From Candidatus Delongbacteria bacterium (GTDB lineage: Bacteria; UBA4055): a stretch of 7,514 bases of DNA. Under the pieces are notes generated by a model. The model was not told where the DNA came from. It did no database searches and saw only the letters and a program-made list of their open reading frames with translations. The stretch's first letter is position 1. Every line of letters begins with the position of its first letter. The stretch covers positions 1 to 7,514 of the forward strand of contig JAQVNT010000074.1 in NCBI GenBank assembly GCA_028702975.1, read 5' to 3'. Both the position numbers and the translations under genes were made by a program. Shown piece by piece: positions 1-5,375 of the stretch.

Positions 1-854
1 AAGGGCTGGGGAACAAGTTCTTAAGCGACATCAAACTGGTCGATGCCATTCTGCATGTTGTACGCTGTTTTGATGACGAGAATGTCGTACATGTTGACAA
101 GACCGTCAACCCCGCGCGAGACATTGAAACGATAGAGACGGAGCTGATAATAAAAGACCTCGAGACTGTCGAGAACCGTATCTCCAAGAACGAGAAACTG
201 GCCAAAGCGCGCAACAAAGAAGCAATGGACCTTCTTCCGCTATACGAAAAACTCTTCGCAAAAATGTCTGAACTTGAGCATCCGAGAGTTCTCGATCTTT
301 CGGAGCGGGAAGTAGAACTTCTAAGAGACATGAACCTTCTTACTTTGAAGCCCGTCATTTTCGTCTGCAACATCTCGGAGGATGAGCTGGTTTCAGGTAA
401 AGATTCAGATTACACGACCTCTGTCAGGGAGATCGCATCAAGAACAGGCTGCGGAGTTGTCAAGATCTGCGGAAAGATCGAAGCGGAACTTTCAGTTCTG
501 ACAGATGAAGAAAAACAGGAATTTCTGAAAGATTACGGGCTTGAAGAGGCGGGACTGAACAACCTTATCAGAGAAACATACAGTCTTCTCGGGCTGAGTA
601 CATTTCTTACTGAAGGCGAGATCGAGGTCAAGGCTTGGAATATCAGGCTCGGAATGACAGCACCTCAGGCAGCAGGCGTTATTCATACTGACTTCGAAAA
701 AAAATTCATTAAAGCGGAAGTTATTTCTTATTCAGATTTTGTCGAATGCGGTTTCGACAGGAATGCCGCCAAAGCTAAAGGTAAGGCAAGGCTTGAAGGA
801 AGGGACTATGTGGTTCAGGACGGAGATGTAATAATATTCAGATTCGGGAAATAA
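1..854 (+). CDS. ychF: Redox-regulated ATPase YchF (Obg-like ATPase), 5'-truncated by the window edge
   Basis: Open in frame from base 3 to the TAA at 852-854 (283 residues); about 80 N-terminal residues, including the P-loop, lie outside the window. The visible part begins at the conserved GLGNKFL segment that follows switch II, then DAILHVVRCF, then the helical coiled-coil arm (about bases 135-260). The nucleotide-specificity motif is NISE (bases 369-380). This is the NxxE form, typical of YchF/OLA1 proteins, which prefer ATP over GTP; that preference is family knowledge. The C-terminal TGS domain (about bases 627-851) contains APQAAGVIHTDFEK and ends VQDGDVIIFRF, as in the family. YchF binds ribosomes and is linked to stress responses and translation. 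The ATG at 225 is an internal Met, not the start, since conserved sequence continues upstream. The stop codon abuts the next start, suggesting an operon. Confidence 0.97.
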   Translation, partial: GLGNKFLSDIKLVDAILHVVRCFDDENVVHVDKTVNPARDIETIETELIIKDLETVENRISKNEKLAKARNKEAMDLLPLYEKLFAKMSELEHPRVLDLSEREVELLRDMNLLTLKPVIFVCNISEDELVSGKDSDYTTSVREIASRTGCGVVKICGKIEAELSVLTDEEKQEFLKDYGLEEAGLNNLIRETYSLLGLSTFLTEGEIEVKAWNIRLGMTAPQAAGVIHTDFEKKFIKAEVISYSDFVECGFDRNAAKAKGKARLEGRDYVVQDGDVIIFRFGK

Positions 855-1769
855 ATGGAACTTGAAGTGATCAGGCATAAAACAGCGGGAGATTTTTTCA
901 GAGATTTCTCCTCGGCTGAAGAGGAAGGGGCGTATTCATATCAGCTTCAGAGGATGTTCGAATCCGGGGCAGCCAGGGAAGGCGACTACTTTGTAGTTAG
1001 AGACGGAGGTATTCCGTACCTGAGAGTAGAGATATTCAGGAATAACACAAGAAGGTTGTGGGAAAAGGAGCCTGATATGGGAAGGCGGGCGGAAGCTGAT
1101 GAAGCAAAGATCGGGAACGCTCTGGACCTGATATTTGAATTTCTCGATGACGAACTGTATTATCCGCGCATAACCGACGCACTGGAGATCTCTTTAAAGA
1201 GTGAGGACGGAATGGCGGAATCGATGGAGAAAATGTGCATAAAACACGGCTATGGTAAATATAGTACTTTGTACGAATACGAATTGAGACCGGGTACCGC
1301 TACATCTTCAGACCGTGAGCCGAACGAAAATTTTAAGGATATAACAGGTTATGATCCCGAAACCAGGTTCGGACTTGTAGCTTCGCACGATCCCGCCTGC
1401 ACGGTCTTTCAGTGCGGTCAGCCTGATAAAATATATCAGGACTATCTGGACGATTCGTATTTGAGCGAGCAGAACTGGAAGGTTATTGCCGATAAGGGAA
1501 AGCTGTCGGGTTATTTCATGCCCTCATTTACTTCAGGATTAAAAAACACTTTAAGGCTAAACGCATACAGTTTGCCTGAAAACCCCGATGTTTCGATGTG
1601 TAACGATATCATATCGGAAATGCTCAGTATTGCCGAAGAGAACAAGACGCTAAAGATCGAACTGCCGGTAAGAGAAGAGGATGCGGAATTCAGGCACGCG
1701 GTTGAGATGTGCGGAGGAATTTTAAAGGATACAATAAGGAAATTCGCTAAAAATGCAGTTTCTGTATGA
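855..1769 (+). CDS. Unrecognised 304-residue protein, possibly two degenerate GNAT-like domains
   Basis: I do not recognise this gene by sequence. It starts at an ATG immediately after the ychF TAA, so it is probably translationally coupled; no strong ribosome-binding site is visible. No signal peptide or membrane segment is seen, so it is likely cytoplasmic. The order of predicted strands and helices resembles GNAT acetyltransferases twice. Residues 44-70 look like strands, 82-102 a helix, 108-115 a strand, 119-132 a helix and 135-144 a strand. Then 209-240 look like strands, 245-263 a helix, 265-272 a strand, 276-287 a helix and 288-299 a strand. The acetyl-CoA loop signature (Q/R-x-x-G-x-G/A) is not visible in either half, so catalytic activity is doubtful. 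The GNAT assignment is inference from secondary-structure pattern only. The last 17 bases overlap the PAP2 gene. Confidence 0.85.
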   Translation: MELEVIRHKTAGDFFRDFSSAEEEGAYSYQLQRMFESGAAREGDYFVVRDGGIPYLRVEIFRNNTRRLWEKEPDMGRRAEADEAKIGNALDLIFEFLDDELYYPRITDALEISLKSEDGMAESMEKMCIKHGYGKYSTLYEYELRPGTATSSDREPNENFKDITGYDPETRFGLVASHDPACTVFQCGQPDKIYQDYLDDSYLSEQNWKVIADKGKLSGYFMPSFTSGLKNTLRLNAYSLPENPDVSMCNDIISEMLSIAEENKTLKIELPVREEDAEFRHAVEMCGGILKDTIRKFAKNAVSV

Positions 1770-2364
1770 ATTTGATGAGAAATCACTTTTTTTTATTAAC
1801 AGAACGGTCAGGAATGATGTTCTGGATATTATTTTCGTGTTTTTTTCGGACAGGATGTCGCTTCTCGTACTGGTTCCGGTACTTGCATTTATAGGGTTTA
1901 CTTTAAAAAAACAGGGTAATGGAAAGCTCAGAAAGCTGATAGTGATCTCCATTATGGCCATAATCGCCGCATCTTTGTCGGACATAGTAACATCAAGGGT
2001 GATAAAACCTATTTTTGCCAGGCCCAGGCCGTGTCAGGTACTTGAAGGATTGTTTTTTTACAAAGTGAAGTCAGGTATATGGGTCTTAACGGACGGGATA
2101 TCGTCCTATAAATCGTCATTTTCATTCGTATCCTCTCACGCCTCCAATTCTATATCCGCCGCAGTGGTATTCGGATATTTTTACAAAAAACTTATACCTG
2201 CATTGATCCTCGCGGTAGCTATTATTGGTTTATCCAGGCCCTACCTTGGAGTTCACTATCCTTCAGATATCATATCAGGCTGGATAACGGGTGTTATGAC
2301 GGCATCGATGGTGATCCTTCTTTTCAAAAAAATGAGGAACAAGTACGAATATTTGAGAATTTGA
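1753..2364 (+). CDS. PAP2-family membrane phosphatase (phosphatidic acid phosphatase / undecaprenyl-diphosphatase type)
   Basis: A 203-residue integral membrane protein with all three phosphatase motifs: K85-x6-R92-P93, a second motif reading SSH (127-129) with likely catalytic His129, and S161-R162-x5-H168-x3-D172. The usual second motif is P-S-G-H, so the glycine here is serine. Hydrophobic segments lie near residues 35-50, 62-80, 133-143, 148-160 and 174-191, the number expected for the family. Such enzymes remove phosphate from lipid phosphates such as undecaprenyl diphosphate, phosphatidate, phosphatidylglycerophosphate or lipid A; the substrate cannot be chosen from sequence. The start is supported by AAGGAA at 1736-1741, 11 bases upstream, and by the family-typical N-terminus. 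It overlaps the preceding gene by 17 bases, so it probably belongs to the ychF unit. Confidence 0.92.
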   Translation: MQFLYEFDEKSLFFINRTVRNDVLDIIFVFFSDRMSLLVLVPVLAFIGFTLKKQGNGKLRKLIVISIMAIIAASLSDIVTSRVIKPIFARPRPCQVLEGLFFYKVKSGIWVLTDGISSYKSSFSFVSSHASNSISAAVVFGYFYKKLIPALILAVAIIGLSRPYLGVHYPSDIISGWITGVMTASMVILLFKKMRNKYEYLRI

Positions 2365-2380
2365 CCTTTTTTCTATTGAT

Positions 2381-2409
2381 TTGTCAGTTCGAGGTATTTA
2401 TATTATAAG
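2381..2409 (+). promoter_or_regulatory. Predicted sigma70-type promoter for the receiver/SpoIID unit
   Basis: TTGTCA at 2381-2386 (5 of 6 matches to TTGACA) is separated by exactly 17 bases from TATAAG at 2404-2409 (5 of 6 matches to TATAAT). Transcription would start near 2416, leaving a leader of about 37 bases before the receiver gene at 2453. It lies in the only gap between the PAP2 gene and the receiver gene, which supports a separate transcription unit. The assignment rests on consensus matching only. Confidence 0.55.
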
Positions 2410-2452
2410 TGCGGATCGTTTTAATGATAATTTTAAAAAAAGGGACGGCAGT

Positions 2453-2830
2453 ATGAATAAATTCAGTATACTAATAGTAGATGACGAAGAGAATATGCTC
2501 AAAATGCTTAAAACCTTTTTTGAAGAAAAAGAATTCAAATGCTATACCGCTAAAAACGGCAGAGAGGCTCTTGAAGTGATAGAAGCAAATAAGGTCGATC
2601 TCGTTATAACAGACATGAAGATGCCTGAAATGGACGGGCTTGAGCTTCTAAGAGTGATCAAGGAAAAGTATAACAATATATCGGCTGTCATAATGACGGG
2701 TTTCGCAGAGGAATACACAACAACCGAAGCGCTAAACCTGGGTGCGGACGGCTACATAACCAAACCTTTCCGAAATAAAGAGCTTCTTCTTATTTTAAAG
2801 AGGATACAGCAGCTCAATCAATATGAGTAG
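2453..2830 (+). CDS. Single-domain response regulator (CheY-like receiver)
   Basis: A 125-residue protein made of one receiver domain and nothing else. Visible key residues are the acidic pair D10-D11, the phospho-acceptor D54 in the segment DMKMPEMDG, the switch residues T82 and Y101, and K104-P105. No output domain (DNA-binding, enzyme) follows, so it should act by protein-protein contact or in a phosphorelay; its histidine kinase is not in the window. I chose the ATG at 2453 because AGGGA at 2441-2445 sits 7 bases upstream and the receiver fold begins there. An in-frame TTG at 2381 would add 24 residues foreign to the family and coincides with the predicted -35 box. The end overlaps the SpoIID-like gene by 8 bases (ATGAGTAG), implying translational coupling. 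Confidence 0.93.
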   Translation: MNKFSILIVDDEENMLKMLKTFFEEKEFKCYTAKNGREALEVIEANKVDLVITDMKMPEMDGLELLRVIKEKYNNISAVIMTGFAEEYTTTEALNLGADGYITKPFRNKELLLILKRIQQLNQYE

Positions 2831-4310
2831 AAACAACCCTCCTTCCTTTTCTTCCGCAGATGCGATCAATCCGATGAGAAACTTATTGATATTTTTGATA
2901 TCTGTGATGATCTTCACAGGCTGCACTCCCGTCGCGCACGAGAAAAATATTCCCATAAGAGAAAAGATAATTTCAGAAATGAAAGTACCTGAGCCGGAAA
3001 AAAAGATCGAGAAAATTCAGCCTGAGATCGAAATGCCTGAAAAAAAAGTATCGGTCAGGGTCGGGATAATGGACGGAGAAAGCGAGATCCTTTTCAGCTG
3101 TTCAGGTCTTTACACTATATCGAGCAAAGGGAAAGTAATATTTACGAAGAAGAAATCGCAGGGCAGCTGGAAAATAACCGCGCATGGAGAAGAACTGGAT
3201 TTTGAAAATACTGAAACGGGCGAAATGATAAAAGTGACGGGCGATCTTATATTCAAACCGGATCAGATATCGTCATTCGTCAGGATAGGTAAAGTTCAGT
3301 CAGGCAAGGGATGGCATTGGGAGGATACAAAATCCAGAAGTTACAAAGGCGATCTGGAATTTCTTAATATAAACGGCAGAATTACAGTTGTAAACGATGT
3401 GGGCATAGAGCAGTATTTATACGGCGTTGTGCCTTCTGAGATGTCATCGGAATCGCCTATGGAGGCTTTGAAGGCTCAGGCTATTCTCGCCAGAACAAAT
3501 ATATTCTCGAAGGTCGGCAGAAAGTATAAGGATAAACCTTATTCGCTTTCCAGCGATGTTTATTCTCAGGTATATACAGGTATAGACAAAATAACAGAAG
3601 CTACCAGCAGAGCCGTTGACGAAACAAGAGGGCTCATTCTGGCTTATAAAGGAAAGCCCGTCGAGGCTCTTTTCCATTCTGTCTGCGGAGGATATCTTGA
3701 ATCGAACGATGTGATCTGGAGTTCCGCCGCACTGCCCTATCTCAAAGCAAAGCCATGCTCGCCGTCAGGAAGTTTCAGTTACGGAGATCTGAAAAACGAG
3801 AATAATTTCAGAAAATGGATAAACTCAACGCCAGATTCATACTGCAACCTCAACGGCAAACCGTCGGCAAACAAACTGGGCTTCGCAAAAAAGTATTACA
3901 GATGGGAAAAAAGTTATACCAGCCAGAAACTCGAGTCGATAATTAAGTCAACAACAGGTAAGAACATTGGTAAGCTGAAGGATATTTCTGTGACCTCAAG
4001 AGGGTCTTCCGGTAAGGCTATATCCGTTAAAGTTACAGGATCAGCCGGTTCGGTCACTATTAATAAGGAATTAAATATTAGGCAGAAACTGTCCAAGCCG
4101 CCTCTATACAGCGGCAATTTTTATGTTGAAAAAAGAGATAATGACAAAGACGGATTTCCTTCCGTTTTCGTTTTCAAAGGCGCGGGCTTCGGTCACGGAA
4201 CAGGTATGTGCCAGATAGGGGCGTGCGGGATGGCAGATTCAGGTAAAAATTTTGACGAGATCCTCGAATTTTATTTTCCTGGAACTGATGTGACAGAACT
4301 TGACAAATAA
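2823..4310 (+). CDS. SpoIID/LytB-domain lipoprotein (peptidoglycan lytic transglycosylase family)
   Basis: The 495 residues start at an ATG overlapping the receiver gene's stop. A lipoprotein signal follows: M18-R, a hydrophobic stretch, and the lipobox IFTGC with Cys34, so the protein is probably membrane-anchored. An alternative start at Met18 (base 2874) gives a cleaner signal peptide but has no visible ribosome-binding site. Residues 40-75 form a charged, proline-containing linker. The SpoIID/LytB domain covers about 76-490 and includes VVPSEM (202-207, likely catalytic Glu206), EALKAQAILART (214-225), FHSVCGG (284-290) and the C-terminal GAGFGHGTGMCQIGACGMA block (453-471). Family members cleave glycan strands lacking stem peptides; SpoIID does so during Bacillus engulfment. 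Nothing else here suggests sporulation, so a role in wall remodelling or division is inferred. H285, C288 and C312 could form a metal site. Confidence 0.93.
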   Translation: MSRNNPPSFSSADAINPMRNLLIFLISVMIFTGCTPVAHEKNIPIREKIISEMKVPEPEKKIEKIQPEIEMPEKKVSVRVGIMDGESEILFSCSGLYTISSKGKVIFTKKKSQGSWKITAHGEELDFENTETGEMIKVTGDLIFKPDQISSFVRIGKVQSGKGWHWEDTKSRSYKGDLEFLNINGRITVVNDVGIEQYLYGVVPSEMSSESPMEALKAQAILARTNIFSKVGRKYKDKPYSLSSDVYSQVYTGIDKITEATSRAVDETRGLILAYKGKPVEALFHSVCGGYLESNDVIWSSAALPYLKAKPCSPSGSFSYGDLKNENNFRKWINSTPDSYCNLNGKPSANKLGFAKKYYRWEKSYTSQKLESIIKSTTGKNIGKLKDISVTSRGSSGKAISVKVTGSAGSVTINKELNIRQKLSKPPLYSGNFYVEKRDNDKDGFPSVFVFKGAGFGHGTGMCQIGACGMADSGKNFDEILEFYFPGTDVTELDK

Positions 4311-4320
4311 TTTCAAAATA

Positions 4321-4373
4321 AAGCGTTTTTTTTAAAAAAAGATATTGACTTTGAAATTTAATATTGTTATATT
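4321..4373 (+). promoter_or_regulatory. Predicted strong promoter of the str operon with A/T-tract UP element
   Basis: TTGACT at 4345-4350 and TATATT at 4368-4373 each match the sigma70 consensus at 5 of 6 positions and are exactly 17 bases apart. Directly upstream is an eight-T tract followed by a seven-A tract (4326-4340), placed where an UP element would bind the RNA polymerase alpha subunit. Transcription should start near 4380. A strong promoter is expected for ribosomal protein and elongation factor genes. The 9-base inverted repeat AATTTCAAA/TTTGAAATT (4309-4317 and 4350-4358) also covers the edge of the -35 box. Confidence 0.65.
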
Positions 4374-4379
4374 CGTTTT

Positions 4380-4503
4380 CCGCAAAATTGCAGGGTTTTC
4401 ACGCAACGAAAACAAGCGTGATTTCATGCCTGCGGTTTAGTGAGAGAGGATGGTTCGTAACTGAAACTATTAACATAGAAAAGATTATAATTGGAGAAAG
4501 TTA
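4380..4503 (+). promoter_or_regulatory. rpsL 5' leader with competing inverted repeats
   Basis: The predicted untranslated leader is about 120 nt. CCGCA (4380-4384) can pair with TGCGG (4431-4435). Alternatively TTGCAGG (4388-4394) can pair with CCTGCGG (4429-4435, two G-U pairs), and the two helices exclude each other. Inside, CACGC (4400-4404) can pair with GCGTG (4416-4420), or GTTTTC (4395-4400) with GAAAAC (4408-4413); these share base 4400. A near-direct repeat, GTTTTC(A)CGCAA, occurs at 4375-4385 and 4395-4406. The stretch 4436-4490 shows no further structure to my eye. The rpsL ribosome-binding site GGAG is at 4493-4496, 7 bases before the ATG. A regulatory role is inference. Confidence 0.4.
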
Positions 4504-4878
4504 ATGCCGACAATCAACCAATTAGTGAGATTTGGTAGACAAGCGATCAAGAAAAAAACTAAATCTCCTGCCATGCAGGGTTGTCCACAAAAAAGAGGCG
4601 TCTGTACAAAGATAACAACTATGACGCCCAAGAAGCCTAATTCAGCACTGAGAAAAGTAGCTAGGATCAGGCTTTCGAACTCAATGGAGGTATGGGCTTA
4701 CATACCCGGTGAGGGACATAATCTGCAGGAACACGCCGTTGTACTAATCAGAGGCGGAAGAGTAAAAGATCTCCCGGGTGTGAGATATCACATCATCAGG
4801 GGAACCCAGGACGCCGCAGGCGTTACAGGAAGACTGAGAGCTCGCTCCAAATACGGGGCAAAGCTGCCAAAAAAGTAA
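4504..4878 (+). CDS. rpsL: 30S ribosomal protein S12
   Basis: 124 residues, the normal length, with the family blocks CPQKRGVC (27-34), PKKPNSALRKV (42-52), GEGHNLQEH (69-77), RGGRVKDLPGVRY (83-95) and ARSKYG (113-118). S12 sits at the decoding centre of the small subunit and contributes to codon-anticodon checking. K43 and K88, the positions whose changes give streptomycin resistance in other bacteria (K42/K87 in mature E. coli numbering), are wild type. D89 is the residue that RimO methylthiolates where that enzyme exists. GGAG at 4493-4496 fits the start. It is the first gene of the str operon and follows its own promoter rather than rpoC; rpsG follows after 17 bases. Confidence 0.99.
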   Translation: MPTINQLVRFGRQAIKKKTKSPAMQGCPQKRGVCTKITTMTPKKPNSALRKVARIRLSNSMEVWAYIPGEGHNLQEHAVVLIRGGRVKDLPGVRYHIIRGTQDAAGVTGRLRARSKYGAKLPKK

Positions 4879-4895
4879 ACGAACAGAGGAATTAA

Positions 4896-5369
4896 ATGTC
4901 CAGAAGATCCAAGGCAATCAAAAGAAAAATCCTGCCCGATCCGATGTTTAAGGATCTGGTGATAGCCCGTTTTATCAACAACATGATGAAAAGCGGCAAG
5001 AAAGCCATCTCCGAAGGTATATTCTACTCGGCAATGGATATAATTGAACAGAAAGAAAAAGGCAAAAAAGGCCATGAAGTTTTCAGGCAGGCGATCGAAA
5101 ATGTGAAACCGGTACTTGAGGTTAAATCAAGAAGGATCGGGGGAGCGAACGTTCAGGTGCCTCTTGAGATCAGGTCTGAAAGAAAAGAAGCTCTGGCGAT
5201 AAGGTGGGTCATAGCGAACTCCAGAAAAAGAAGCGGAAAATCAATGTCCGTAAAACTTGCCGACGAGCTTTTGGCTGCTTTCAAGAATGAAGGCGCATCC
5301 GTAAAGAAAAAGGAAGACATGCATAAAATGGCCGAAGCCAATAAAGCTTTCGCTCATTTCAGGTTCTAA
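4896..5369 (+). CDS. rpsG: 30S ribosomal protein S7
   Basis: 157 residues, close to the usual 156. It begins MSRRSKAIKRKILPDPMF, has the conserved RRIGGANVQVP (about 79-89) and RKRSGKSM (about 110-117), and ends in KAFAHFRF. S7 nucleates assembly of the 30S head by binding the 3' domain of 16S rRNA and lies near the E-site tRNA. AGAGGA at 4885-4890, 5 bases before the ATG, supports the start. In E. coli, S7 represses its own operon by binding a structured S12-S7 spacer of roughly 100 nt. Here the spacer is only 17 bases, so that arrangement cannot exist in the same form. fusA follows after 6 bases. Confidence 0.99.
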   Translation: MSRRSKAIKRKILPDPMFKDLVIARFINNMMKSGKKAISEGIFYSAMDIIEQKEKGKKGHEVFRQAIENVKPVLEVKSRRIGGANVQVPLEIRSERKEALAIRWVIANSRKRSGKSMSVKLADELLAAFKNEGASVKKKEDMHKMAEANKAFAHFRF

Positions 5370-5375
5370 AAAATT

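Noticed and set aside
225..854. A 209-residue gene starting at the ATG at 225
   Set aside because: The same frame is open to the left edge and encodes conserved YchF sequence (GLGNKFL, VVRCF), so this ATG is an internal Met of a truncated longer gene.
2361..2366. TTGACC as a -35 box
   Set aside because: No -10-like hexamer lies 16-18 bases downstream; the TTGTCA/TATAAG pair fits better.
2381..2452. N-terminal extension of the receiver protein from a TTG at 2381
   Set aside because: The extra 24 residues do not resemble receiver domains, there is no ribosome-binding site before it, and the TTG lies in the predicted -35 box. ATG 2453 has a good site upstream.
4326..4340. T8-A7 tract as an intrinsic terminator of the SpoIID-like gene
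   Set aside because: No GC-rich stem precedes the T run. The position just upstream of a -35 box fits an UP element better.
4466..4474. boxA-like antitermination element (CTATTAACA region) in the rpsL leader
   Set aside because: The match to the boxA consensus is partial and no boxB-like hairpin accompanies it.
4380..4503. tRNA or known riboswitch in the long leader
   Set aside because: No cloverleaf, CCA end or riboswitch core that I recognise; only short competing helices are visible.
4504..4878. Streptomycin-resistance changes in S12
   Set aside because: K43, K88 and the flanking PKKPNS and RVKDLPG motifs are wild type.
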